A stretch of 64,000 nt of DNA, from contig CAVXHK010000004.1 of the NCBI GenBank assembly GCA_963761705.1, forward strand, positions 310,001 to 374,000, given 5' to 3'. This DNA comes from CAVVKW01 sp963761705 (GTDB taxonomy: Bacteria; Verrucomicrobiota; Verrucomicrobiia; Chthoniobacterales; JAATET01). The stretch's first letter is position 1. Every line of letters starts with the position of its first letter. Below the pieces are notes generated by a model. That model ran no database searches and was not told where the DNA came from. It was given only the letters and a program-made list of their open reading frames with translations. Made by a program: the position numbers and the translations under genes. Of this stretch, positions 34,085 to 42,406 are shown piece after piece.

Positions 34085-35058
34085 GGAGTTTTGGCGCAGC
34101 GGAAGCCGAGGTGATTGGTGCCGGTCATGATGTCGCCTTTGCCGCGGCCTCCGGGCATGTAGCGGCTGCAGTACTGGTCGGTGCAAAGAAAGGAGCCGCC
34201 TTTGTGAAGGCGCTTGGGGACACCGGGTTCGGCTGGGTCGAACGAGTCGGCTGGACCGATTGGGTTGACGGTCAGCTCTCCGGCGGCGGCGTTTTTGGCA
34301 TAGGTGTCGGGGCGATACCAGTCGGCGACCCACTCCCAAACGTTGCCAGCGACGTCGTAGAGGCCGTAGGCGTTCGGCGGAAAGGATCTCACCGGGGCGG
34401 CGGCGGCGAAACCATCGGCGGCCGTGTTCTCCTCGGGGAAATGTCCTTGAAACGTGTTGGCGAGAAAATTGCCGTCGGGAGTCAATTCTTCGCCCCAAAC
34501 GAAGGGCTTCTGGTCGAGGCCCCCGCGGGCCGCGCGTTCCCATTCTGCTTCCGTCGGGAGGCGTTTGCCGACCCATTCGGCGTAGGCTTCGGCGTCTTCG
34601 TAGGCGACGTTAATCACCGGAAAGTTCTCGAGGCCGTCGAGGTTGCTGTCAGGTCCGGTTGGGTGCTTCCAGCTGGCTCCGGGGACGTAAGACCACCAGC
34701 GGAGGTTGCTGTCGAGCGGGACGGCGCTGGCTGGCGGCGCGAAGACAACGGCTCCAGGAACGAGGAGCTCGGGCGAGGCACCGGGGAAATCTGCTGGGTC
34801 GAGTGGTCGCTCGGCGACGGTAACGTAGCCGGTGGCGTCGACGAATTTGGCGTATTCGGCGTTGGTGACCTCGGTTTCGTCCATCCAGAACCCGTCGACG
34901 TAAACGTCGTGAACGGGTTGGGCGTCGGGAAACTCTTCGAGGTCGGACCCCATCGCGAACGTCCCGGCGGGGATCCAGGTCATGCCCTCAGGTGGGGCGG
35001 CGAGGGTGGCCGCGGCGGTCGCTAGGAGGGCGATGAGGACGGGGGAGAATCGGATCAT
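34081..35058 (-). CDS. Secreted formylglycine-generating-enzyme (SUMF1) family protein
   Basis: A 325-residue exported protein. After a signal peptide (FSPVLIALLATAAATLAA) it carries the FGE-sulfatase domain: MTWIPAGTFAMGSD near 25, DGFWMDETEVTNAEYAKFVDATGY near 52, FPVINVAYEDAEAYAEWVGKRLPTEAEWE near 143, YDVAGNVWEWVADWY near 235, and KGGSFLCTDQYCSRYMPGGR near 285. The Cys pair separated by four residues (LCTDQYC) matches the active-site pair of true FGE. The conserved tail NHLGFRC is present. Most bacterial SUMF1 proteins are not enzymes, but this one keeps the cysteines and may convert sulfatase Cys/Ser. No sulfatase in the window. Confidence 0.88.
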   Translation of the reverse strand: MIRFSPVLIALLATAAATLAAPPEGMTWIPAGTFAMGSDLEEFPDAQPVHDVYVDGFWMDETEVTNAEYAKFVDATGYVTVAERPLDPADFPGASPELLVPGAVVFAPPASAVPLDSNLRWWSYVPGASWKHPTGPDSNLDGLENFPVINVAYEDAEAYAEWVGKRLPTEAEWERAARGGLDQKPFVWGEELTPDGNFLANTFQGHFPEENTAADGFAAAAPVRSFPPNAYGLYDVAGNVWEWVADWYRPDTYAKNAAAGELTVNPIGPADSFDPAEPGVPKRLHKGGSFLCTDQYCSRYMPGGRGKGDIMTGTNHLGFRCAKTP

Positions 35059-35139
35059 GTGACGAGGAGTTTGCCGCGACGGGGCTGGGTTGGGTCGCGA
35101 TTTCAGATCGCCGCAGATTGAGTGGCAGGCAATGCTTCT

Positions 35140-36249
35140 TTATTCGATGAAACCCCAACGTCTCGTGATGGGCCAGAAAACGACGAAGGCTTTACCGGTG
35201 ATGTTCTTTTCCGCGACCAAGCCCCAGTAGCGGCTGTCGCTGGAGTTGTAGCTGTTGTCGCCGAGGGCGAAGTAGTTGTCGGGGGGAATGCGGAACGTCT
35301 CGTCCGGCTTGGTGAGATAGTTAAAGCCGTTCGGGCCGTTGCCATAGCCTTGGTAGCCGTCTTTTTCAGACATGATGCGACCGAACAGTTTTTCGGAGGC
35401 GAGCTTGCCATCGACGTAGAGGTTCGGGGGGGCGATGCGGAGTTCGTCGCCGGGGAGACCGGCGATACGTTTGATGTAGTGCTGAGAGCCGAGATCCTTG
35501 GGAATGGTTCGCTCGATGAGGTTGATGCCGGTGGTCTTGAAGACGAAGACGTCGGCTCGCTCGGGCCGGAGGAAGTTGTAGGTGAGTTTGTTGACGAGGA
35601 CGAAGTCGCCGTTGTCGACGGATCCGCGGACGATGGGCTGTCCTGCGGCGTAGATGCGACCTTCGGTGACGTTGAAGTCGTCGCGGACTTGCCGCTCGGG
35701 CGCGAAGACGGTGTAGGCGTTTTTGTCCGTCGTGATTTTGGTGAACGTGAAGTAGTTCGCGAAGGAGTTCTCTTTGATACCGACCACGCGTTCGTCGTCT
35801 TTCGCGACGGTGTTGAGGTGGGTGCGGCCTCCGATCACGAAATCGAACGCGCGAACGATGATGTTTGGCGGTGGCTCGGCGGACGGGGTGCCGATGAGGC
35901 CGTAGAGGGTCGGCTGCATGGAGCCGGTCGGGATTTTGAAGGGTTCGAGGAGGTAGGCGCGGACGCCGGCGGCGATGACGATGGCGACGAGGATAACCTC
36001 GACGTTTTCCCGCCATCCGGCGTGGTCGCGAGGTGGGGCGATGTGGCCGACGAGTTGGTCGAGGTGGGCGATCCGCTCGCGGACGGCGTCGGGCTTGCGC
36101 TCCCTCGCGGAGCGTTCGAGTTCCGTGATGGCGTCCTGGAGCGCGGCGTAGTCGGCGGGAGCGAGAAGGTCGGCGCGGTAGCGTTGAACGCGGCGGGCGG
36201 CTTGGACGTAGTTGTGCGCTTCCTTGACGTAGCGGGGCTTGAAGAACAT
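35140..36249 (-). CDS. lepB: Signal peptidase I
   Basis: A 369-residue inner-membrane serine/lysine peptidase that cleaves secretory signal peptides. A cytoplasmic helical region of about 85 residues precedes the anchor (VEVILVAIVIAAGVRAYLLEPF). The catalytic Ser is in IPTGSMQPTLYG near 115, and the Lys in HYIKRIAGLPGDEL near 250, followed by FALGDNSYNSSDSRYWG near 335. There are inserts of about 100 residues between the Ser and Lys boxes, longer than in E. coli. ATG 36249 is used; the upstream open frame is not conserved-looking. Confidence 0.94.
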   Translation of the reverse strand: MFFKPRYVKEAHNYVQAARRVQRYRADLLAPADYAALQDAITELERSARERKPDAVRERIAHLDQLVGHIAPPRDHAGWRENVEVILVAIVIAAGVRAYLLEPFKIPTGSMQPTLYGLIGTPSAEPPPNIIVRAFDFVIGGRTHLNTVAKDDERVVGIKENSFANYFTFTKITTDKNAYTVFAPERQVRDDFNVTEGRIYAAGQPIVRGSVDNGDFVLVNKLTYNFLRPERADVFVFKTTGINLIERTIPKDLGSQHYIKRIAGLPGDELRIAPPNLYVDGKLASEKLFGRIMSEKDGYQGYGNGPNGFNYLTKPDETFRIPPDNYFALGDNSYNSSDSRYWGLVAEKNITGKAFVVFWPITRRWGFIE

Positions 36250-36353
36250 TGGGACGCGAGAAGTAGCGGAGGGGTCGGCGGGACGGAAGGGAAAAAGCCG
36301 GTGGTTTTTCGAGCTGGATTTTGTCGGTGCGGTGGGGTCGAACTGAGGGGGTT

Positions 36354-36719
36354 GTGAAATTTGGGGAGCGGGAGATTGCGTTGGCGCGTGAGGTGGTCGA
36401 GCGGACGCTGGATGGGCTACCGGACGAGATCGGACGTCCGGTCGAGGCGGTGTCGGTTTTCGTGGAGGATTCGCCCGACGCAGCAGATCTTGAGATCGGG
36501 GTCGGACGGGATTGGTTGGGGATCTTCGAGGGTGCAGCTTGCGGCGAATCGGGACGGATCGACCCGCCGCGCATTCGGATTTGGTGCCGGAACGTGTGGC
36601 ACTTTGCCTCGGGGCGGGAGGAGGATTTTCTGGAAGAAGTGCGGGTGACTTTGCTGCACGAGATCGCGCACTTTCTCGGGATGGACGAGGCCGACGTGGC
36701 GGCTCGGGGTCTGGAGTAG
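36354..36719 (+). CDS. Zincin-like metallopeptidase family protein
   Basis: A 121-residue protein matching the small metallopeptidase family PF06262. The HExxH motif is LLHEIAHFLGMDEADVAARGLE at the C-terminus, with family-typical GMDE after it. Earlier, LDGLPDEIGRPVEAVSVFVED and IRIWCRNVWHFA fit. Start GTG 36354 follows a GAGGGGG ribosome-binding site six bases upstream. The cellular role of the family is not known. Confidence 0.82.
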   Translation: MKFGEREIALAREVVERTLDGLPDEIGRPVEAVSVFVEDSPDAADLEIGVGRDWLGIFEGAACGESGRIDPPRIRIWCRNVWHFASGREEDFLEEVRVTLLHEIAHFLGMDEADVAARGLE

Positions 36720-36851
36720 GGGGTCGTGGAACTGATTTTCGGAGTCTTGCGAGCCCGGTGGTGCCGCCCGGTGAGTCGGGTGGCTGTCTTGCCGTGGGGG
36801 AGTAGGACGGCAAGGGCCGGACCCGTCCTGGTCGTCTGACCGATGGCTTCG

Positions 36852-38573
36852 CTAGGCTGGGAGGGGGAAGCGAGCCGTGAGAGCGGTGACTTTTTTGCGG
36901 ACGTCGGCGAGGCCGGTTTCGTCGTCTTTGGCCTTGAGGGCGGCGTCGATGAGGTCGGCGATGTCCATCATCTCGTCTTCTTTCATGCCGCGGGTGGTCA
37001 TGGCCGGAGTGCCGATGCGGATACCGCCGGTCTTGAAGATCGGCTCGGTGTCGAAGGGGATGGCATTTTTGTTGACGGTGATCGCGGCCTTGTCGAGGAG
37101 CTTGGAGGCCTCGGCTCCGTTGATGCCCATCGGGCGGAGGTCGACGAGCATGACGTGGTTGTCGGTGCCGCCGGAGCTGAGGGTGTAGCCGAGCCGGACG
37201 AGCTGGGCGGCGAGGGCCTTGGCGTTGGAAACGATCTGCGCGGCGTAGGCCTTGAAGCTGGGCTGGAGGATTTCGTGGAAGCAGATGGCCTTGGCGGCGA
37301 TGACGTGCATGAGTGGTCCGCCCTGTACGCCGGGGAAGACGAGGCTGTCGATCTTCTTGGCGTGTTGTTCCTTGCAGAGGATGAGGCCGGCGCGGGGGCC
37401 GCGGAGGCTTTTGTGGGTCGTTGTGGTGACGAAGTCGGCGTGGGCGATGGGGCTTGGGTGAGCGCCGCCGGCGACGAGGCCGGCGATGTGGGCCATGTCG
37501 ACGAAGAGGTAGGCTCCGACGGCGTCGGCGATCTCGCGCATGCGAGCGAAGTCGATGGTGCGGGGGTAGGCGGAGGCACCAGCGGTGATCATTTTTGGTT
37601 GAACTTCGGCGGCGGTCTCGGCGAGGGCATCGTAGTCGATGCGGCCCGTCTCGGCGCTCACGCCGTAGTGGGTGGTCTCGTAGAGCTTGCCAGAGAAATT
37701 CGCGGGGTGGCCGTGGGTGAGGTGGCCGCCGTGGGCGAGGTCCATGGTGAGGATCTTGTCGCCGGGGGTGAGAACGCTGAAGTAGACGGCGGCGTTGGCT
37801 TGGGAGCCGCTGTGGGGTTGGACGTTGGCGTGGTCGGCTCCGAAGACCTGCTTCGCGCGCTCGATGGCGAGGGTTTCGACGACATCGACGTGTTCGCAGC
37901 CGCCGTACCAGCGTTTGCCGGGGTAGCCTTCGGCGTATTTGTTGGTGAGGCAGGAGCCCTGGGCCTCCATGACGGCTCGGGAGGTGTAATTTTCGCTGGC
38001 GATGAGCTCGATGTGCTCGGCTTGGCGGTGGGCCTCGGCGTGGATGGCGGCGGCAACTTCCGGATCGATGGCTTCGATGTGCGGGATGGTTTCGGCGGTG
38101 GTGGTGGGCTCTTCGTGCGAGATCATGGTGTGGTCGATGTGGTTGAGAAGGGAGGGGAGGGCGCGTTTGATGGTGTCTTTGCAGCGGGCGTAAACTTCGG
38201 GTCCCTGGCCGATCGGGTCGGGGACGTCGCGGGCGGAGTCGTCAAACTCGCGGACCAGCTTGATGCGGCCTTTCGACGTCGGGAAGAGCATTTCCATGAG
38301 GCGCTGGTGGTCGCGGGTCATGGCGAAGATGAAGTCGAACTGCTCGATGAGCTTTTCGGTCACCGGCTGGCTGCGCTGACGGAAGATGTCGATTTTTTCC
38401 TCGTCGCGGAGGACGTCGACAGCTTCGCGGCTGGGGGCTTGGCCGGTTTGGGCGCTGACGCCGGCGGAGGCCACTTCGAGTTCGCGGCGGTCCTTGATGA
38501 GTTCGCGAAAGAGGCCTTCGGCCATCGGGCTGCGGCAGATGTTGCCGGTGCAGACGAAGAGGACGCGTTTCAT
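36852..38573 (-). CDS. glyA: Low-molecular-weight phosphatase fused to serine hydroxymethyltransferase
   Basis: A 573-residue single frame. Residues 1-150 are a low-molecular-weight protein phosphatase: P-loop VCTGNICRSPMAE (CX5R) near 7-19 and the general-acid region DVPDPIGQG near 120. An Ile in place of Thr within CTGNICR suggests tyrosine rather than arginine phosphatase specificity. From about 165 it is a complete SHMT converting serine to glycine with one-carbon transfer to tetrahydrofolate: IELIASENYTS, YAEGYPGKRWYGG, PLP lysine in TTTTHKSLRGPRAG, and GGIRIGTPAMTTRG. An internal ATG (MISHEEP near residue 159) could also yield SHMT alone. No stop or frameshift separates the halves. Confidence 0.93.
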   Translation of the reverse strand: MKRVLFVCTGNICRSPMAEGLFRELIKDRRELEVASAGVSAQTGQAPSREAVDVLRDEEKIDIFRQRSQPVTEKLIEQFDFIFAMTRDHQRLMEMLFPTSKGRIKLVREFDDSARDVPDPIGQGPEVYARCKDTIKRALPSLLNHIDHTMISHEEPTTTAETIPHIEAIDPEVAAAIHAEAHRQAEHIELIASENYTSRAVMEAQGSCLTNKYAEGYPGKRWYGGCEHVDVVETLAIERAKQVFGADHANVQPHSGSQANAAVYFSVLTPGDKILTMDLAHGGHLTHGHPANFSGKLYETTHYGVSAETGRIDYDALAETAAEVQPKMITAGASAYPRTIDFARMREIADAVGAYLFVDMAHIAGLVAGGAHPSPIAHADFVTTTTHKSLRGPRAGLILCKEQHAKKIDSLVFPGVQGGPLMHVIAAKAICFHEILQPSFKAYAAQIVSNAKALAAQLVRLGYTLSSGGTDNHVMLVDLRPMGINGAEASKLLDKAAITVNKNAIPFDTEPIFKTGGIRIGTPAMTTRGMKEDEMMDIADLIDAALKAKDDETGLADVRKKVTALTARFPLPA

Positions 38574-38725
38574 GGACGCGAAAGGGTAAGGGCTGGGGAG
38601 GCGGTGTCAATGGCGGGCGGCACCATCAAACGACCGTCGCCGCAGTTGAGAGTGTCCGGCTGTCGCCGGATTGGGTTGGGTCGGCGATTGAAAATCGCCG
38701 CTCCTCAAGGTGGGTTGGTTTCCGC

Positions 38726-39607
38726 TTACTCCTTTCGGATGATGACGGCGCGGGCGACGGCGGAACTTTTTCCGGCGGTGTCGGTGACGTTGAAGCGGAC
38801 GGGGTTGCGACCGACGAAGGTGCGGACATTGATGCGGAAGAGGCCGGTGGCGGCATCGAAGGGCAGAAACCTCGTGACGTTGCGGGTGGTGCCGTTGTTG
38901 CGCTGGCGCTTGAAGCGGACTCGGACGGTGGCGATGGCGACGTCGTCGGAAGCGATGCCGTCGATGCGTTGGCGCGTCTCGGTGGTGCGGATGCGATTGG
39001 CCCCGATGACGGAAACGGTCGGCGCGGCGAGGTCGGTGAGGGTGTAGTGGACGGTGACGTTGGGGATGCGGTTTGGAAAGACGGTATCAACGCCGAATAG
39101 TCCGTCGATTCCCTTCCCTTCGAGAATGAACAAGTTCGGATCGGCGGCTTGGACGGTTCCGGTTCCGGCACCGTTCGAGTAGCGGATGGACTCACTGGCA
39201 TCGACTCGACGAACGTAGATTGCCGCTCCGGTTCCTCCGGGAATCGTGATCGGGTTCGAAAGAAGTAAAATCGGGGTGGGGACGTTCAGCGCCGAGGTTG
39301 TGATCGAACCGGCTCCGACTAGTGTCCAATCTGCGGGGACCGTCTCGCTGCCAACGTGAGTGCCCGACTTGCTGTAAACCTCGAAGGTGTCCGTCAGCGG
39401 CAAGGACGCAAAAGCGAACTGCACTCCGGTAATCTGGAGGGGGCGAGTGGCGATCACGTCGAACATGAAGCCATCCGCCAAGTTCAATCCATCGAAGGTA
39501 GTGCTCAGAGATCCATTTTGGGCAAGAGCGAGATTCGGTGCGGCGACGAGGGCAAGGGCGGCAACCATGACGGCTAGCGGGGGGATTCGGAGGCGTTTCG
39601 TTTTCAT
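38726..39607 (-). CDS. Secreted beta-rich protein of unknown function
   Basis: A 293-residue exported protein. A signal peptide (PPLAVMVAALALVAAPNLALAQ) precedes a beta-rich region with LTDTFEVYSKSGTHVGSE and PITIPGGTGAAIYVRRVD, a choice-of-anchor style fold. The C-terminal third (TVSVIGANRIRTTETRQRIDGIASDDVAIATVRVRFKRQ, ending RTFVGRNPVRFNVTDTAGKSS) is an Ig-like beta sandwich. No PEP-CTERM tail is seen. The IS inserted 52 bases before its start probably cut it from its original upstream region. Confidence 0.62.
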   Translation of the reverse strand: MKTKRLRIPPLAVMVAALALVAAPNLALAQNGSLSTTFDGLNLADGFMFDVIATRPLQITGVQFAFASLPLTDTFEVYSKSGTHVGSETVPADWTLVGAGSITTSALNVPTPILLLSNPITIPGGTGAAIYVRRVDASESIRYSNGAGTGTVQAADPNLFILEGKGIDGLFGVDTVFPNRIPNVTVHYTLTDLAAPTVSVIGANRIRTTETRQRIDGIASDDVAIATVRVRFKRQRNNGTTRNVTRFLPFDAATGLFRINVRTFVGRNPVRFNVTDTAGKSSAVARAVIIRKE

Positions 39608-39643
39608 CTCAGCTACCACGAGGCTGGATGCATTTATTTGCAA

Positions 39644-39659
39644 GAAAAATATACGTATC
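39644..39659 (+). repeat. 16-bp target-site duplication, left copy
   Basis: GAAAAATATACGTATC precedes the IS left end exactly and is repeated at 41124-41139 directly after the right end. The identity of both 16-base copies shows the insertion is recent. Confidence 0.9.
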
Positions 39660-39713
39660 TGTCGGCGACGGAGCAAAACCGGATTTCTTGCCGGAGCAAA
39701 ACCGGACAGGTAT

Positions 39714-40880
39714 TCAGAGGCTGTAATGGGCTAAAATAGGAGGCCAAACGTGTTCTGGCGGATGCTCGACAACCCAAAATTGGCGAGCGGGGTGATGCAC
39801 GATGGTGATGCGCTTGCGAAGGGTGGACGAGATCTCGTAGTTACGGCCTTCAAAATCGACGGTGTGGTCGTTGTTCACGCGTCGGGAGAGGCGGAGTGAG
39901 AGGTGGAGATCGAGGAGGGCAGGAGACGGAGGAGGACGCAGGCGAGTGTGGCCACGGAGGGACTGGATCTCCCAGACTTCGAGGGGGATTTTGCCGGACG
40001 AGCGGTTGAGCTTGAGGTTCTGTCGCTCGATCTCCATCTGGAGGATGGCGTCGGCTTGCGGCCAAGTTGTGGCGTGGGCGTGTGCGAGCAAGGTGACCAG
40101 GCGTCGCTGGAAGGTGCCGAAGCGCCGCTCGATCTTGCCCTTGGCCTGCGGGGTGGGAGCCACGAGGTGGGCGAAGCCCAGCCCCAGCATGGCGCGCTGG
40201 AACTCGCTTTGGGGATCGCGATGGTCGTCGGTAGAACTCGGTCCGAAGAGGCTCAGACCATCGGTGTAGAGGATCTCGGGAAGCCCCCAGCGGGTGAAGG
40301 CTTCGCGGAAGTGCTCGAAGTGGTTCCAAGTGGTGTCCGACCCGACGAAACGGCCCGCGAGATTGAGTCCGGATGCGTCGTCCACGGTGAGCAGGAGGGT
40401 CTGCTTGGAGTTGGCTGGCCACCACTGGTGGATGGAACTGTCGTGTTGCCAGAGCTTCTCCGATGTGCTCGCGGCGGAAGCGTCGGTAAACCCGGGGCTT
40501 GCGGGCCGCAGAGGGCACCAGATGCGCGTAGTGCGCTTTGACGTGGGCCTCGACCGTGGAGCGCGCCCGGCGAAATCCGCAGAGGCGTTCGAGTTCATCG
40601 GCGACGAGCTGGTAGTTGGGCGGATTTTGAAGGGGAAGGAACTCCTCGAGCAGGCATCGCGTCTTGGCAGGCCAGTCCTCGGACCGGTCTCCCCCGCTGG
40701 CCTTCGGTCCGTAGTCGGCGCGTTCCCGCAGGAAGACTCCGCGCAGTTCGTAGAGCCGGGAGCGGCTCACTCCCAGATGCGCAGCTGCCGTGGCCGCGTC
40801 GAGGGTTCCTGCGTTGAAGTCTGCAAGCGTGCGTCGGACGAACCCGGCGGGATGGCGGTGTGCTAACTGCTTTTTTTCAT
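39714..40880 (-). CDS. DDE integrase-core transposase, frame interrupted twice
   Basis: Transposase of the IS element. From an ATG at 40880, a run of seven A (40871-40877 on this strand) needs one more base to join the open frame AHRHPAGFVRRTLADFNAG, a helix-turn-helix start that includes AAHLGVSRSRLYELR. Near 40455-40458 one extra A separates FRREHIGE from LWQHDSSIHQWW. The rve catalytic core then shows HDSSIHQWW (first Asp), LLLTVDDASGLNL, ILYTDGLSLFG (second Asp) and KGKIERRFGTFQRRL (Glu). A C-terminal beta domain binds DNA ends. The slippery A7 could be programmed frameshifting; the second break is a plain indel. Activity is uncertain. Confidence 0.8.
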
Positions 40881-40973
40881 CGCAGGATCATCGTCCACGC
40901 CGGAAGCCGAGCCAAAGCAAAGTGGCCATCTGCTTGGGAAAGGCATTTCCAAGCCGCCCCCACCAAGCGCGCC

Positions 40974-41040
40974 AGCGCGGGAAGCGCCTCTCCGGCGGCC
41001 TCCGCTCCGCTCCGGCCGCCTCCGAGGCGCTTCCCGCGCT
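40974..41040. repeat. Very stable 67-base hairpin inside the IS
   Basis: A perfect 17-bp inverted repeat (40974-40990 with 41024-41040) encloses a second 7-bp stem (GGCGGCC/GGCCGCC) and a 13-base loop of repeated TCCGC. It lies between the transposase gene start and the right-end repeat array. Such a structure could block read-through transcription from outside or hide the ribosome-binding site of external transcripts. Confidence 0.75.
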
Positions 41041-41123
41041 GCTTCCACCCCCCTGTCCGGTTTTGCTCCGTCTCCTATTCCGGTTTTGCTCCGTCTCTGT
41101 CCGGTTTTGCTCCGGCCCCGACA

Positions 41124-41139
41124 GAAAAATATACGTATC
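41124..41139 (+). repeat. 16-bp target-site duplication, right copy
   Basis: Identical to 39644-39659. It begins directly after the terminal CCGACA of the IS. Confidence 0.9.
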
Positions 41140-41167
41140 ATCTGGCGGCGAATCAGGAAACTCGATG

Positions 41168-41199
41168 GACGGAAATTGATCTCTTCCGATTTTTCCGTC
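41168..41199 (+). promoter_or_regulatory. Hairpin in the gcvT leader
   Basis: GACGGAAA (41168-41175) and TTTCCGTC (41192-41199) form an 8-bp stem about 27 bases before the gcvT start. I see no conserved glycine riboswitch core around it. It may be a simple leader hairpin or part of an operator. Confidence 0.3.
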
Positions 41200-41225
41200 G
41201 CGTGCCGAGTGCGGGTGAATTACTC

Positions 41226-42332
41226 ATGGCCGTAATGGAAATTCCCGTCGCTTCGCCACCCCGCCGGACGCCGCTCTACGACAAGCACGTGGAGGCCGGG
41301 GGGCGGCTGGTGGATTTCGCCGGATGGGAGATGCCGGTGCAATACGCGGGGATCATGGCCGAGCACCGGGCCGTGCGGGAGGGCGCGGGGGTGTTCGACA
41401 TTTCGCACATGGGGGAGCTCACCGTCCATGGGCCGGGGGCGGTGGCGTGGCTCGATGGGTTGCTGACGAACCGGGTGGCGCGGCTGGCCGAGGGCGAAGC
41501 GCAATACACGCTCATGCTCAACGAGACGGGCGGGGTGATCGATGATCTGATCGTGTATCGCACGGGCGAGGCGGCGTTTCTCCTCATCGTGAACGCGGCG
41601 AAAATCGATGAGGACCGGGAATGGCTGCGGGGCCGGCTCGTCGACGGCGTGGAATTCGCGGATCGGAGCGATGATTTCGCGGCGTTGGCGGTGCAGGGTC
41701 CGAAGGCGCGGGAATTGTTTGCCTGCGTGTTCAACGAAACGCTGGCCGAGGCTCGGAATCGAGTCGTGTCGTCGGTCTTCGCGGGGTCGGCGGTGTTCGT
41801 GGTGACGACGGGTTACACGGGCGAGGATGGGTTCGAAGTGGTGGCTCCGGCGGACGTGATCGTGCCGCTGTGGGACGCGTTGCTGGGGGCCGGGGCGGTG
41901 CCTTGTGGGCTGGGGGCGCGGGACACTTTGCGGCTCGAGATGTGCTATCCGCTCAACGGGTCGGATTTGTCGCCCGAGCGGTCGCCGATGGAGGCGGGAC
42001 TGGGGTATTTCGTCGATTTGACGAAGGGGGATTTCGTCGGGAAGGACGCGGTGGAGCGACACAAAATCGACGGGGCTCCTTCGCGGTTGGTGGCGCTTGC
42101 GGTGGAGGAGAAATCGCCGCCGATTCGCCCGCATTACCGCGTGATGCTCGACGGGGAGGAGGTCGGCGAGACGTGCAGCGGGGCGCTTTCGCCTTCGCTT
42201 GGCTACGGAATCGCGCTGGCCTATTTGCCGCCGACGCTCGCGAAATCCGGGCAGGCAGTCGGGATCGAGGTGCGGGGAAAAATTTACCGGGCGAGCGTGC
42301 GGAAGAAACCGCTTTACGTGCGCCCGGCGTAA
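41226..42332 (+). CDS. gcvT: Glycine cleavage system T protein (aminomethyltransferase)
   Basis: A 368-residue enzyme that moves the methylene group from lipoyl-GcvH to tetrahydrofolate, releasing ammonia. Blocks: TPLYDKHVEAGGRLVDFAGWEMPVQY near 14, VFDISHMGELTVHGPGA near 55, NETGGVIDDLIVYR near 95, TTGYTGEDGFEV near 190, and LGARDTLRLEMCYPLNGSDLS near 230. Length is standard. ATG 41226 is used; ATG 41235 is possible. First gene of gcvT-H-P. The IS element ends 103 bases upstream, so the native promoter may be displaced or replaced. Confidence 0.96.
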   Translation: MAVMEIPVASPPRRTPLYDKHVEAGGRLVDFAGWEMPVQYAGIMAEHRAVREGAGVFDISHMGELTVHGPGAVAWLDGLLTNRVARLAEGEAQYTLMLNETGGVIDDLIVYRTGEAAFLLIVNAAKIDEDREWLRGRLVDGVEFADRSDDFAALAVQGPKARELFACVFNETLAEARNRVVSSVFAGSAVFVVTTGYTGEDGFEVVAPADVIVPLWDALLGAGAVPCGLGARDTLRLEMCYPLNGSDLSPERSPMEAGLGYFVDLTKGDFVGKDAVERHKIDGAPSRLVALAVEEKSPPIRPHYRVMLDGEEVGETCSGALSPSLGYGIALAYLPPTLAKSGQAVGIEVRGKIYRASVRKKPLYVRPA

Positions 42333-42406
42333 AAGGTTCAAATACAGCTTTGAACAGCCAGTAGCGAAGCTCACAAAGGGGAGAGGCAAACTTCGGTTAA
42401 GATTTT

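Larger units (their letters stand above)
39660..41123 (-). mobile_element. Complete insertion sequence with TGTCGG ends and end-proximal repeat arrays
   Basis: A 1464-bp element flanked by 16-bp direct repeats. Both termini read TGTCGG inward and share about 23 bases of imperfect inverted repeat. A 14-bp box GGAGCAAAACCGGA occurs twice at the left end (39670-39683, 39693-39706) and three times inverted at the right end (41056-41069, 41079-41092, 41100-41113), spaced 21-23 bases. These look like transposase binding sites, one per two helical turns. It carries one DDE/integrase-core transposase gene. The TGT start and long target duplication are compatible with IS481-like or unclassified (ISNCY) elements; the family needs a search. 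Confidence 0.88.

Noticed and set aside
36843..39047. 734-residue plus-strand ORF opposite the phosphatase-SHMT fusion
   Set aside because: Antisense shadow with Gly/Asp/Val-rich composition and no recognisable domain.
40863..41141. Small ORFs in the IS right end as accessory proteins
   Set aside because: They run across the 17-bp inverted repeat and the 14-bp box array, and are Arg/Pro-rich readings of repeats.
41124..41226. Glycine riboswitch before gcvT
   Set aside because: I see only an 8-bp hairpin; the conserved tandem aptamer core is absent and the IS leaves too little room.
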